Positions 12,061-25,845 of a stretch of DNA of 64,000 bases are shown in pieces. Every line of letters begins with the position of its first letter. Position 1 is the first letter of the stretch. Both the position numbers and the translations under genes were made by a program. The notes under the pieces were generated by a model. It saw only the letters and a program-made list of their open reading frames with translations, had not been told where the DNA came from and did not search any database. This stretch comes from Monilinia fructicola. Lineage: Eukaryota > Ascomycota > Leotiomycetes > Helotiales > Sclerotiniaceae. The DNA lies in assembly GCA_008692225.1 (NCBI GenBank), contig VICG01000001.1, forward strand, positions 1,166,501-1,230,500. Direction: 5' to 3'.

Positions 12061-14044
12061 ATCGACGAAAAACTGCGTTGTCAAAAAACAGCCATAAACC
12101 CAAGTGCTACCTCAACGAACCACCATGTGAGAAGCAGTGAGGCATTTGCGATACCAAAAGACACATTGGCAAAATTCAATGTTAAGCAAAGGGAAAAATC
12201 CGCGGCAAGAAAACAAACTCATAATTAACCTGCGAACTCCAGCGTGAGTACAGCTGTGCTGTCTATAGTCGGTCAGTTGCTTAGTTCAAGATGAGTCGGA
12301 TCACATTCCTTCGATCGCTCTTGATTCGACATGAAATACTTACTGTCTTGATTGAAGTTCTCGAGTTATATTGCATACGATGTAACAAAGCTGGGGTATT
12401 CTTTTGTGTTCCTCGAATTTCTCAACCTTGTTGTATAGGGCAAAACTAGTTCTTGCAGTAATATGAAGGGTATTCAGAGGAAATGCAACTATTATATAAA
12501 AAAGTTTCATCTCTTTCTCTGTTCTCTACTTTGAGTCCATGACCTTTTCCTCGTTATACTCTTTTCGGGGATTCAGATCTATCTATCTGATATGAACGTG
12601 TTCTGACAACTTTTTTATTTCTCTATTGATATTCGCGATGTGCTTAGCTTTGTGTTCATATCATCTGGCCCTCAAAACAACTTGTACCGAAAACAACAAA
12701 GAATACGAAAACGGAAAGGCGATGCTAACGGCCACAAAAATATAAAACTATACAAAAATGAACGGAAGCCCTGGGAACGTCTATAAACATGTCAGATAAT
12801 GAATAAATATTGAACTATTTGTTTTGCTACAATTCCATGATTCAGAGGGCTTAGGATATGGCAAGTGATTGTCAAGACATCACGAATGCGCCTTGATTTC
12901 CGTGAATGTCAGCATCGATTCACGCACAAGATAATCCAATACCTTCTCTTCAAATTACAATATAATGATATCAGCATTGATCTTGTGGGAAGCATGTGAA
13001 AATGAAACAAAAGATCCTACGCACCCTAACCATCGGCTCCAGCAATATCCCCCTATTCCTGGCCGCTGAAATTAGACGAAAGGGTTTCAAGCGACTCGTT
13101 GAAGTTATCTCCCCACCTATCTTGGAGAAAGTCATAGCTTCTCATATCCTAGCGTTTCGGAATAAAACGCTACTATCGACGGTTTTGGGGAAGGATATGG
13201 GAAGTTTGAGGATTGTGTGAGTGAGCTGCATTGAGTGTGAGACGGGCCTAATGAGAGATATAGGTGTATGCCACATCGTAGCCGTGGGGATATGAATTTC
13301 CATTCTACTGTCGAAGTAGTCGACGCGAAGGGAAAGGTAGCTTGTACTGTACACGTTGATGAAGAGGGGTGTGCTCGTGGTGTTTAAATCAATATACCGA
13401 TGGGTTGATTGAGGCATTGGAGAGCTGAGATTGTGTAATCTGTCCTGTTATATCTGGGAATGTTCCGTTCACTGCTGGGAATGGCAGTTTTACACGAACT
13501 CAATGCCAATTCTCAAGGCGTCGCTTCACCATCGATTATCTTGAGAGTCTAGAACTTTGCGACTTCTTTCTCATTCTAAAACCTTTAGGCATAGAGCTTC
13601 CAATGGATGAAGACAAGAGGGATAAATAATCTGTTTGAGCAAATTACTTTCCGTAGGGTGAGCGGATTCGGCCGATATATAAGCTAGGATAGGCCTTGTC
13701 GGGCAAATTTACAATAAATCAGGAGAAAGTTGAGAAAGAAAGTATTAATATGATCTGTAGTTGCAATATGCCCCAAGCATAAATAAGAACCCACGATATT
13801 CCTTCTCTCATTTATGAATTTATCGTAAGTTGAGTTGAATTGAGAGTATCAGATCGTGGCTGAATGACGAGGTTGTTCCATTGCTCGGCGATTATCTAGT
13901 GAAATAGAGCTGGATCTCCCTATTGCAGTAGTTCTATGACTCGATTCCAACTCATCTTGACCCTCCGAGATAGGGAGCAGTGGGACACTTTGACTCTTCT
14001 AAAGACCAAGTTAACAATGAAACTCTTCAGATGGCTCACCATGT
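12060..14044. other. Intergenic region, one small unassigned frame
   Basis: No convincing gene. A 74-codon frame at 12996-13220 (+) encodes a basic, leucine-rich peptide containing FKRLVEVISPPILEKVIASH. It has no recognised family and could be chance or a short exon. The remainder shows no repeats or RNA genes that I can see. Confidence 0.4.
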
Positions 14045-15765
14045 CTAGCATACCGAGTGTTTGTTCTCCACAAACCTCAATTCTAGGATTGGATCTCTAC
14101 TCTTCCTAACGTACGCGTACGATACGGTTCTCATATCTTTCATGGTCATGTGTTCGTTACCTGTTGACACCTTAATCATTGCCAACTGCCAACTGAGAAG
14201 ATCGATAGGAACAGAAGACAATTCGTCTTCCATTTTCCCATCATGGCCTAGCTTGTAATATCTAAAAGCGTAAATATTCGCCGCAATCACCAACAGTAAC
14301 ATGAAAATCAAAAAGAAGAGCATGATGTAGATCCCGATGCCGATGGCGAGTCCGTCAGCGAGACAGCCATATTTTTTGTCCTGGTCAGCTCTTAAAGATT
14401 GGGTCCACTGATTACCACTTCCCGATAAAATAAACATAGTGTTCAGTACTTTCTCAAGTTTCGGTCTGTAAGTCGAGGTATTGAAATGGTGGATTGCTCC
14501 GAACAAATAGTCACTCCAAGAATCGAGGGATTCATGCGATGGCACCAAGGGTAAAGGCCAAATTGAAGAATTTCGTACAACAGAGCATTGAAAATTTGTT
14601 GTATTGACCACACTTTGACTGGTGCGATAATCCAGGCTGTCAACCATAATTACTCGCACGCTCCATTGTTTTCTTGCTTTAGAAGGCTGATCTGGAGACC
14701 AAATCACACAGGCGGTTGGAGACGAATACAAATCGTCTCTCTCCCCCCATGCAGAGCTCCAATTACCAGTACTGTAGCTCGAGTACATGAAATTCTGCTT
14801 GTCCACATAGTCTATCACCTCTTTCTTTGTCTTGGTTTTTGAGGTAGGTATGGCGATTCCTGGCTGTTCCGTGCAAGTCCACTTTCCGATTATGTCACTG
14901 GGCTCTGGACTGAAGTTGCGAAGGGCATCAAGATTGCTCGGAACTTTTTCATAAATTCCTATCGTCGAGTTGTTGGCTTCTGCCCAAGAGAAAGCAGTAT
15001 TAACAATTGTAACACCATACCACAAAGGTGCTGCCTGTAAAACAGGCTCAGAGAGTGCAACTGAATTAATTCCAATGGTAAAATCGCAAGTCGTTATCTG
15101 GGGAAGGGGAGTTATAAATGCGATTACAAAATATTGCTATTCAAAAGTGTCAGTCTGAATTGTACAATTCTTGGTCGGCAGTGGATCACATAAAATGGCT
15201 GTACTGTTCTGTACTGTATGTGGATGGGTATTGCACATGATTTCAAGTATAAAGCCCCCGAATACTGCCGAAGATTTTACGTACTAGAGCCAAATGTGAA
15301 ATTTACCTGCGCTAAGCTGAAGATTGCGGTTCCGAGCATCAGAATTCCCCATCTTCCTCCAGGAATCTTTCTTATATACCAGATATACGTAGCAAAGTCA
15401 CCAATAGATAACCAAGGTACAAGATGATTGATTGGAACTGATGGAGCTTTATCCTTCGGATCGTCTCTCTGTATAGTGAGATGGTGCTGCACACGATGGC
15501 GAAGGAGATGAGACCCCAAGTACGAAATTGCGAAATTGAGTACCAGAAATATACCAATAAAAAGGTATTGCATACGCTGTGCGGGAGAATATGTCGAGAT
15601 GTTGAGGTTGAACATATTTCTAGAAGATTTAAATAGTATGTATAGCGATGAAGTGACGCCTTGAAGCAAGCCAAATTCAGACCAATCGAAATCAGCTTCG
15701 CCGTACAGCGATGAGAGGTGGAATCCTAAAGCCGACGACCGTACACCTCTTAAGATATAAAGCAT
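14045..15765 (-). CDS. Multi-pass membrane protein with a large glycosylatable loop, unknown function
   Basis: Two exons on the minus strand: 15765-15307 and 15136-14045. They are joined in phase 0 by a 170-nt intron with a GTAAAT donor, a CTGAC branch-like site and a TAG acceptor, giving 516 residues. Residues about 65-88 (MQYLFIGIFLVLNFAISYLG) and 138-165 (ILMLGTAIFSLAQ running into QYFVIAFITPL) are hydrophobic. Between 166 and 413 lies a domain with several N-x-S/T sites (NNST, NWS, NTT, NSS, NTS), as expected of an extracytoplasmic loop. Residues about 414-444 form a third strong helix, followed by a cytosolic tail. The product resembles a class of fungal plasma-membrane proteins without known activity. 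The N-terminus is probably incomplete: LRGVRSSALGF sits right at the start, and a similar-looking open segment lies upstream at 15847-15951. Confidence 0.65.
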
Positions 15766-15846
15766 TATGAGGCTGGAAACACCAAGTCACTTGATTTAAT
15801 GCCAAGTCAGACGCAGAGTAACAACTTATCAAACAATGGCGTGTAA

Positions 15847-15951
15847 TTAGGCTATTTCGTCGATAATAAGCACCCAGGATCGGAGCCCAAGTTCCCTAGT
15901 CGGTGTGCCAATAAGAGTATAAGCTGAAGCCGATAAAGGAATTTCTTGCAT
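15847..15951 (-). CDS. Possible upstream exon of the membrane-protein gene
   Basis: Minus-strand ATG at 15951 opens 34 codons containing GTPTRELGLRSWVLIIDEIA before a stop at 15847. It is in the same frame as the downstream exon, separated by about 80 nt holding in-frame stops. A TTTCCAG acceptor preceded by CTGAC lies just before the downstream frame, but I cannot find a good matching donor in phase. Either a weak donor joins them, or the 5' end of the gene is damaged. Confidence 0.3.
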   Translation of the reverse strand: MQEIPLSASAYTLIGTPTRELGLRSWVLIIDEIA

Positions 15952-16807
15952 ATTCAACCAACGGATATTTTATAGGAGATAGATAGATATGCTGCTCTAT
16001 TTGCTGGCTAGCTGTTCCTTCGGCCGACTACCTTAGTATCATGCAAAACTTTGCAAATACGATGTGAACAGTCGGAAAGTCAGTAATTATCATTCGGCTG
16101 ACAATCATGATATGCCAGAAATGGCGTGTGTCGCTACAATGACTGTATTGCCATAGAGGCGTTCACTGCATATATTCTTACCACGAGTTACCAGATTAGA
16201 TTGCATGGCAAGGATGATATTGTGCAATCCCAGACTGGGCAGTATTGAATGGCAATAACCTTGTCTGTTCGGTTGTTATCGGTGGTATACCTATAGATAG
16301 AGTCCACCATATCTAGATGTTTGTGGTATATATGGCGCCAATATACATGCTGAGCCGAACCTTCACTTGGAGGTCTGCGCATGCTTGGAAAGCTTGTGCC
16401 AACGATCCAGCGCTATAAGTTGATCTCGCAAGATGTTGGCCAAAGATTTATGGAAAAATTATGGGCAGCGAGACTCTCATCTCACTAGAAGCATTCCCAA
16501 AAGATCACGGTCTTTCGGAGGTTTTTCCATGCGTATGTTTTAGAGCCAGCGAGAAAATCATCCTCCGATATGTGTGGAATATGTATGGCGTTAAATTTCA
16601 ATCCCGTTAAAGTTAGATTGTATGCTTTGTGGGTGTGTTTTGTAAGGCACATACAATTTGAAGGTCACGTGATCTGGATTTCCGTTATATTGTTCTATAT
16701 ATAGTATATACAGTACTATAAGCTATATACTATAAAACAATCACATGATCTCAATTGTCACGTGATTTTCATTTCGGCCATTTCATTCCGGCTATTCTAT
16801 TCCATTT
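15952..16807. other. Intergenic region leading into the AT-rich isochore
   Basis: No gene is supported. Two TCACGTGAT motifs occur at about 16665 and 16757 on either side of an AT-rich partial palindrome (about 16690-16740). The base composition changes sharply to the right. Confidence 0.5.
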
Positions 16808-16930
16808 CGAAATAATAAATAATAAATAATAAATAATAAATAATAATAATAAATAATAAATAATAAATAATAAATAATAATATAATAATAATAATATAAT
16901 AATAAATAAATAATAAATAAATAAATAATA

Positions 16931-16966
<36 letters not shown>

Positions 16967-17015
16967 TAATAATAATAATAATAATAAATAATAAATAATA
17001 AATAATAAATAATTA
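16808..17015. repeat. AAT/AATA microsatellite at the isochore edge
   Basis: About 200 bp of irregular (AAT)n and (AATA)n repeats mark the left side of the isochore, about 155 bp before the outer retrotransposon. Confidence 0.9.
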
Positions 17016-17169
17016 AATTAATTAAATATTATTTTTTATTTAGTTTAAAGATATATAATATAAGAACTTCAAAATAAATAATACTTTAAATAAGTATTAT
17101 TTTAATTAAGACTTAAATTTAATAAGAAAGAAAAGATTTTATTATAAATTAATTATAAGAAAAGTATTT

Positions 17170-17443
17170 ATCACGCAAAAGTGATTATGTGATTCTATTA
17201 TATCATTGATGAGGAATAGACCAAAGGTTTATTCTAATCCTTTAATATCGATCTCGGATATATGGAACATTTCATACTTTTTGATTGGAGATTATATATT
17301 GTTTTTTAGTTATATATATTTCTTTTATTATTTTATAATAAAAGTAGAATTATTAATCTATTTATATATATTATATTCTATATTTTATATTTACTTTTAT
17401 TAATAATCCCTGTATACTTTTGTATAACTTATCCTCTATAACA
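17170..17443 (+). repeat. 5' LTR of the outer Copia element
   Basis: 274 bp. It begins TATCACGCAAAAGTG, a RIP form of TGTCACG, and ends CTATAACA. It aligns in the same orientation with 33898-34173 and inverted with 24506-24781 and 32766-33046. Just downstream, ATTATAAGCCTAGTATA matches the inner copy's ATTACGAGCCTAGTATA, a candidate primer-binding site. Confidence 0.9.
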
Positions 17444-17811
17444 ATTATAAGCCTAGTATAATATTTAAATTTCTATTACTTTTTTAATACATTTATACGG
17501 ATTATTATTATTAAAGAACTTTATTCTTTTGTCTAAAAATCATTATATTATCCAACATCAAATTATAGTTTATTAATCGAAATAAATAGGTTGAATAATA
17601 TCATACTCTTAAAAAGCAATACAATGCAGAGGGTATATAGAATAAAATTAACTTTAATACTTTTTATATTACAAAAATTCAATAAATCAATTGATTAAAC
17701 ACTATTTTATTTATTTTCGTTACAATCGAAGAATTAACAAATTAAACAAACTAAAAGCAATTAAAAGAATATTATTGTAAGAAAAGTGAATATAATACTA
17801 TAATAACTAAT

Positions 17812-20800
17812 ATGGATTAAAATACAATAATTAATACCTCTACCTTTAATAATATAAGTATTTCCTATAACTACTAAATCTATAGAACTATAAAAACCAA
17901 AAATATTAATAATAAAGGATCTACAAGAAGAATATAATTAAAAAGAGTAATCCTAAAAAGCAATTAAAAGCATATATTTTATTAAATAAAACATTATATT
18001 ATAAAATGTATAATTGGATTAATATTATTATTAATCTTTAATTCTTAATAAAGGCTATTTTTTTACCTAATAATAATAAATCATTTTTTTTGTTTATAAT
18101 CCTTTATTTTAAGAAACGATTTGTTTTTATTAATATTATTATAATAATGCAAGTTTGATTAGTATATAAATAAATGTTTACAAACGCAATACTAAATAAA
18201 AATAATCCTTTCAAATAGTATAAAGATTAATTACATATATATTTAAAAGCAATTATATATAATTTCAACAAAGTTAAAGGAATTAAAGCAATTATTAATT
18301 TTTTTAATACTGTAAAATTAAAGTTTTTGCTTGTATATACTTAAGTATAATTTAATATTATTAAAACGAATCTTTATATAAGATTATTTATATTAAACCT
18401 TAATAATTATAATAATATAGTATATTTAAAGTTTAATAAAAATGTATAAAATCCAAAAAACAAAAATGTATACTATTTAGAGAGTAATAATAAAAACAAT
18501 TTCAATTAAAATGCTTCTATAAGAAATAAATTTAAATATAAATGCTCTTATTAATCAAAAAATTATTAAAATCATTTATATTACAAATAGGAATTAGAGG
18601 AGTGTAAGAATATCAAATTTATTTTTATAAACAAATGTATTAATTAATTAAATAAAAAGCTACTTAAAAAGGTTATTAAAGAAATTAAATTAAAAATATA
18701 TAATTAATAATTCAAATATTTAATCCTAAGATTTATAAAAAAAGAATAATTATTAAATAATTAGAAAAGTAAAAAAGCATTTTTTGCTTATATAATCTTT
18801 TAATAATTTAACTCTAAAATTTATTTAATTACTTTAATTATTGATTTTTATTATCTTACTTATTTTATTCTTTTTAATAATTATAGATTAATTTATTTAA
18901 TTAATAATATTTCATTATTTAACAATTTTAAATATACCCTATTTAATTTTAATAATATAATTAAAGTTAATATAACCTTGTATTAAGTAATTGGTAGAGG
19001 ATTATATATTATAATTAATATCTTAAATAATAGTAATAATCTTTGATTAATAAATCTTATTCTTTTAAATGTTGCTTTTATTCTAGGTTTTTATATAAAT
19101 ATCGTTTTGGAGGTTATTTTTGCAAAATTAGGAGTATGAGTATGTGGTTATAATAATACTTTTTGTATAGGTATTATAAGAAAGAGTATTATTTTTATTT
19201 AATTGATTAGAAAAGATAATCTTTTATTTTTAGAATATAAACTTTTATCCTTTTATTTTGATTTTTCATTTATTTTAGTAAGCAATTATTATATAATGTA
19301 TTCTACGATTTCAAATGATTAATATTGCTTATTTAAACATTTAAAAGATCTTTGATCTAAAAGATCAAATTTAAAAGAAATGTGGTATGAATGTGTAAAA
19401 TATCTTGGAAAACAAATATTGGAGTATTTAATTATATTAGTTTAAAAAATAAAGATTATTAGTATTTTTAGAAAGGAGTGTATAGAATACTTTTTTATTT
19501 ATATTTTATAAATTATATTAAAAATATTTAAAAAATAATCTTTTTAATTTTTTTACAAAATACAATGAGATCTTTTTAATTTTTTATAAGGTTATAATGG
19601 ATTAAATTAATTATTAATAATCAAAGAGATATTTAATAAAACATTTTATTCTTTTACATTTATTAATAAATTATTTATAAAAATATTTTTAACAATTAAA
19701 AATTTTTTATTCTAAATTAATAAAAAATATAGATTATTAATAATAACAATTAAACAGGATTACAATATATTTATTATTATAATTTCAGAATTAATAAAAT
19801 TTAAAAAATGGATTATTTCTAAAAGCATTAAATTAAAGCTTTTATTATTATATATCTATTAATCCAACAAAGGAGTAGAATATACAGAACAAGAGATTAT
19901 TATAAAATAAATCAAAATACATTAATTTTTAGAATTATTAAATAAAATATAAGTAGAGATTACTTTTATAATTATTTATTTATATAATATTAATCCATTA
20001 CAAAATTAATCTTTTAGATTATTTAATAAGGTTTTTAATATATGGTTTAAAGACTATTATTAAAAAAACAATTCTGTTTTTTTTATTTAAATTTTAAAAA
20101 ATCTATAATCTAACTAAAATGGTATTTTTTAATATAATTATAAAATATATTTTCTAGATAAAAATTGGGAAACTAATATACGTAAAAAATAGTATAAAAC
20201 TAATCCTTAAGTTTATATAGAATATTTAATAGAATATATTACAGAATCAAATATCTACCATATTTAAATTCTATAACTCAATTATATTGTTATTACTCGA
20301 AATATAACTTTTAATAAAAATTACATATATAGGAACAATCTTATTAATCAACAAATTTACTTTTATTCAAAAACAATATTTAAAAAAGCTATTTTTATAT
20401 TAAATATACTAAGTAGAATAAAATCTAATAAATCAATTTTAAAAAAGAATAATATTATGAGTAATTAAACAAACATTTAAATAGATATCAAAATCAAAAT
20501 CCTAATCATTATATATATTAAAAGGAAAAGCAATATTAATAAGTTATTCTTAGGGGTAGATTCTAATCTTAGGGGTAAAGAAGATCTTTCGAATAACGAT
20601 TTTATATTAATCTACTAAATATATCTATTAAAAGATTAAAAGGATAAAAAAGTCTTGGGAGAATAGTTTAATAATATTAATTTATTAATAAGATTATTAG
20701 TTAACTAAACATTATTTTTATTAAATAATATAAAGAATAATATTATAATAAACTTGAATAATACTAGTATGAATAATTTTGATTTAATAGATATTAATTA

Positions 20801-23065
20801 TATAAATCAATTCGATTTTATGTTTAATATAAAGAAAAATTAATTGAAAAGTATAAAGATTTAATAAAAGTATTATTTACAATAGTTAACAATAACTTTA
20901 AATACTACTTAAAATTATACACAATATCCTAATATAAAATATTTAATTAAGGAATACTTTTTAAATAAAAAAAAGATTACTCTATCGCAATTCAATAAAC
21001 ATATTTTTATAATCAAATCGATTAATGATTATATTACAAAAAAACTTTAAACACTAATTATTAAACTTCTATAAATTATATTTAATTCACAAAAATATTA
21101 ATTATTTACAAACGAGGAGATTAAATTATTTAATTAACTATTAGTATATACTTTTCCAATCACTCGTAAATATATATATTATAATTAACGGTATAATAAT
21201 TATAAGAACATAAAATTATATATCAAAATAATGATTGTATAAAGGATTGGATAAAAAAATATTAAAAGATTCAATAAATTTCATTTAATATTTTGATCTA
21301 ATTAATTTAATATAAAGAGATTAAAAATCAAAAGGGATTTTATAACGATTTATAATGTAATAACTGCTATAATCTTAAATAAATCTAATATTTTTTAAAT
21401 TACTAAAAAACAATTAATTATTAAATTAACCTATTGTTTAAACGTTTCTTTATTATCTAAAAATTGGAATTAATTAAAAGAACATCTTTTCAAAAAAGAA
21501 TTTAAATAAGATTATAAGAAAAAGATCAATAATTTTTAAAAAAGGAATATGTGAAGAATAGTAGATTTGGATTAAGCAATAATATATTCAATCCCCCTTC
21601 AATAAATATTTAACTATAAGAATAATAAGTAAGAATTTATAAATAAATAAAGATTAAAATTAGTAGTATATAATAATCTTTAAGAAAAAGCTATAATTAA
21701 AACTATTTATATTACTATTTTTATTTTTCGTTTTTTTCGAATAATTATAATAATAATTATAAAATATGATTTTAAAACTAAACAGTATAATGTAATCAAC
21801 GCTTTTGTTAACGTAATCTATAATTTTAATAAAGTACTAGTATATTGTTAACTACCAAATAAATATAAAATCTTTAAAAAAATCATGATCCTGGATTATA
21901 CGCTTTATAAATTAAAAGATTTACTTATAATATAGTTTAAAGAGCTTATATTCATATTTATATATTTAGGATTAAAGATTTATAAAAAGAAGCTTTATAT
22001 ATACTTTAACAAAGATCATAAATTTATAGTATTATTCTTTATAAACAATATTTAGATTATATACTATAAAAAATATGAATAAAACATTTAAAAATTTATT
22101 AAACAATTTAAAAGAGTATATAAGCTTTGAAAGTTAGGTGATATAAAATGATTTCTAAGTATTCATATATTCAAAAATTAATCTTAAAATAAGCTTTTAT
22201 TTATTTATAATATATATATTAAAAAGATTACTAAAAAGTTTAATTTAATTAATGAAAATATATATATTTCTCTTTTAATTATAATATTTAAAAAGAATAA
22301 AAAGAATACTCTTATAATGTTTAAAAAAGCATATTAAAAGAAAATCAGATTGATTCTATATATTATAATAACAATTCAAATAAACATTGTTTTTATAGCT
22401 TTTTAGCTTAATCATTATCTAATTAACCTTTTTTAAGATTATATAAACGTAGTAGATTATTATATTTAATATCTATAAAATACAAGATTCTTAAAAATAA
22501 AGTATTTTGCAAAACATATTTTATAGCTTTTGATATTCTCCAATGTATTATTTGCGGATAATCTTAAAACATAAAAATTATCCCAAGGGTATATAATATT
22601 ACTTTTTAAAAGCTTTATTGTATAGAAAGCAATACAATAGGATACTGTAACCACTTCTATTATTAAAATAAAGCTCCTTGAAGTAAAACAATTCTCAAAA
22701 AAGATTATAGTTATTCTTAAATTCTTAAAAAAAATGAATCTTGCAGTTAAAAAGTTTACCATTATATATTATAATAATATTTAAATGATTTATTTAATAA
22801 TTAATAAAAACGAAAAAATCTTTATTAAATTTAAATATATTGATATATAGAATATATGATTAAAATAGAAGTACTTAAAAAGTAGTTTTGTTATATTATA
22901 CTTATTAATAGATTAAATACTTATTAATAAATTAATTAAAAATTTTACTTATCAAAAATTTAAGTATTTTAAATTATTATTTAATTTATAAAATGCTTAA
23001 TTCAGGATTAAACAAAATTAAAAAATTAATTATATAGAACCTCTTTAAAAAAGCTTTATATATTA
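17812..23065 (+). pseudogene. Decayed gag-pol of the outer Copia element
   Basis: Plus-strand frames interrupted by many TAA/TAG stops still show Copia polyprotein order. A putative start is ATGGAT at 17812. A protease-like stretch lies about 18975-19150. Integrase-like sequence runs about 19300-20350, with a core resembling WDLF..GYNG followed by an RIKQDG-like block. The RVT_2-type reverse transcriptase lies at about 21650-22300. At 22035-22050 the catalytic YVDD-type motif reads FINN, as expected from G-to-A change. At 22131-22169 the hallmark LGDIK is followed by FLSIHI, the usual LGE..YFLG motif. The RNase H region reaches about 23065. Domain borders are approximate. The gene is dead. 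Confidence 0.8.
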
Positions 23066-23139
23066 TACATTTTAAAATGTAATATTATAATAATTAAAGA
23101 TTATTGTATAATTTAAAAGTTATTTATTTTTTTAAGGGT

Positions 23140-24292
23140 TTTTAAACTTTATTCTCATCTTACAAGATTCTTTAATTTTTTTCAATAATTTCACCTTCTT
23201 TTCTTTTTTCCTTTCTTTGATGATTTTTTTTTTATTTAATTTAATTTGTATATAAATAATATTAATTTTTATTCTTTTCAATTTTATAATCTTCTATAAC
23301 TTTGTAATCTTAAGATTAAAATTTATTAATTTATTATTAGAATCCAAAAGCAAAACGATTTTTCTTTTAAAAAAAGATATTTTCACAATAGAATGCTTTT
23401 TATAAATAATAAAAAAAAACTAAGATTCTAAAGTTTATATTATAGAAATTAAAAAATTTGTAATAATAAAAGTATTATAATGAATAGGATAAAAAGTAAA
23501 ATTTTGAGGGGGATAAAATCCAAAACTTCGAGGAGGGTAAAACATAGAATTTTATACAATAAAATTACAAGTAATCAATAAAAAGGATTTTGTAATAGTA
23601 GGATTAAAGTAATTTAAATAAAAAATATTAACATAAAGTATTTAAAAAGCTTTTTTACAAATAATAATATTATTTAATCTAATTGCTTTATAATCTTTTA
23701 AATGCTTTTAAATAAATTCTTTCAATTGTTTAAAGTATTAATCTATAATTGAACGGAAAAGCATTAAGAAAAATATTATATAATCTTAAGGATTAAAAGA
23801 AATAGAAAAATTATATATAAAAACAAATAATCTTTTATATAATATTTTTTATACCTTTTCCTGATCTATTAATATTATTTTTTTTATATTACAATGTAAT
23901 CCCATTTGTTTTTATAATTAATATATATTAATTTAATATTATTTTAATTAAAAAAATAAAGAATTTATTTACAAAAAAACAGTTTTATTTTAATCTTTTA
24001 AATTATATAAATAATTAACAATTTTATATAAATTAGGAGTAATCATAATGTAAAAATAATTTTTGCAATGTATATAACAATTTCTTGTAATATTAATATT
24101 ATTAATATATTCGTTATTATTATTCCCTAAACAAAACGATTTAATATAACGAAAATAAAAGTATTTTCAATAAATATTAGAAATAAAAACAAAAGTAACA
24201 AAATAATACAATTACGGAACAATTTTTAATTTAAATAATTTTTTAACCTTTATAATAAATACTTTTATATTTTTATTATTATCCATATCCAT
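23140..24292 (-). pseudogene. Accessory frame antisense to pol, outer copy
   Basis: Minus-strand counterpart of the inner copy's accessory frame, starting ATGGATATGGATAATAAT at 24292 and ending in a Lys-rich region near 23150-23260 (IIKERKKEKKVKLLKKIK in a local reading). Because both copies decayed independently and still align as protein in the same frame, the frame probably coded for something when the elements were active. It lies between the end of pol and the 3' LTR, where simple Copia elements have no gene. Confidence 0.5.
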
Positions 24293-24505
24293 AATTTTAT
24301 AAATATATAATAAGGGGATAATCTATAATAAAAGTAATTAATTAATTATATTCTTGTATTCCTGAAAAACAATTTATGTTTTGTTGGATATTCTTAGAAT
24401 TATAATTTTAAGCTTTTACTAAAGAACTCTAAATTGTTTTTATTATTATTAAAATAACAATAAATCTTATATTCTTAAAAAATACTTAAAAAAGATTAAA
24501 ATTAG

Positions 24506-24781
24506 TGTCACGGAGGACGAGTTATACAAAAGCATACGGGGATCACCAATAGGAGTAAGCATAAAATATAAAATATGGTATATATGAGTAGGTTAATGAC
24601 TCTGCTTCTACTATAGAGTAGTAGGAGGAGTATATATAACTAAAAAAGCGGTATATAACTTTCGATCAAGGAGCACAAAATGCTCTATGTATCCAAAATC
24701 AATATTAAAGAATTGGAATAAACTTTTGGTTTATTTTCTACTAATAATATAATAAAATCACATGATCACTTTTGTATAATA
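24506..24781 (-). repeat. 3' LTR of the inner Copia element
   Basis: 276 bp. It begins TGTCACGGAGGACGAG on the plus strand, still GC-containing. The right end is RIP-altered (TGTATAATA where the intact end is GCGTGACA). Confidence 0.9.
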
Positions 24782-25845
24782 TATTCTTTAGATTAAGTTA
24801 ATCTACTAAGAACTAATAAAATGTAATTTTTTATTAATATATAAATAAACATATATACATTAATTCGATTCCTTTTATTATACATCGAAAAAAGGGTATT
24901 ATTGTTATTAAAGATCGAATTTAAAAATAAAAAAAAAGAAACTATAAAGAAAACATATTGATTCGAAATCAAAGGAGGGATATTCAACCCTTAATCTCTA
25001 ATATAGCTAACGATTATCGATGAACGCAAATAAGCGCTCATATAACTTTTTATACTGGTGGCGAAGTATATTAAATATATTATAAATAAGTAAAAAATAT
25101 GTTTAAACATTCAAGTATAAAATCTGTTGGAGCTTGTTGGAGCGCTGATAATACTTAACTACTTAATCCAACGGGTAGGTATTATAGCCTTGTAAGCAAT
25201 AAAGAATGTAATTAATAAACGAAATATAACTTTTAAGTTTATATAAAAAGCTCTATGGGAGTATATTGAAATAGTTTTTAACATTTTTAATTTTATTATT
25301 TTTATTTATTCAAATATACCTTTAAAACAATTAAAAAAAGCAATTAAGCAATCAAAGCAAAATTAAGCGGTTTAAGCTCAAACAGGAAAACGTAGAGGAT
25401 CAAGTTTTGGATTTTTATTATTTAATAAAGCTATTTGCAATGTTAATCTCAATATAAATATTGAATATTGCGATTCAGCTTAATTTTATTCATAATACGT
25501 TAAAATCTTATGATTCAAATAGGAATTTCGAAGGATTATAAAGTGAAAAGTTTAGTTATAATTTTATAACTGCAAAATCTTTTATTATAAATATATTTTA
25601 ATTGTTTATTTAAAAAGCATTTTGTTAATCTTAACCTTTTTTTAGGTATTTTTTAAGAAATGTGAGATCTGTTACTGCTTCGATAATAGCAAAAACAATT
25701 TAAAGTTCTTCGGCAAAAGCTTAAAGTTATAATTTTAAGAATATTTAATAAAATATAAATTATTTTTTAGGAATATAGGAATATAATTAATTAATTATTT
25801 TTATTATAGATTACTTCTCCATTATATATTTATAAGATTACGGAT

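Noticed and set aside
22466..22762. A 98-codon minus-strand frame with a 104-codon homologue at 27356-27670 (+), both rich in Phe/Ile
   Set aside because: They lie opposite the end of the reverse transcriptase/RNase H coding strand in each Copia copy. Similarity follows from the DNA homology of the two elements, and pol motifs on the other strand explain it better.
17170..24781. Reading the LTR pair 17170 and 24506 as 275-bp terminal inverted repeats of a 7.6-kb DNA transposon
   Set aside because: The target duplications pair 17170 with 34173 and 24506 with 33046, and Copia protein motifs are present, so nested LTR elements are the better model.
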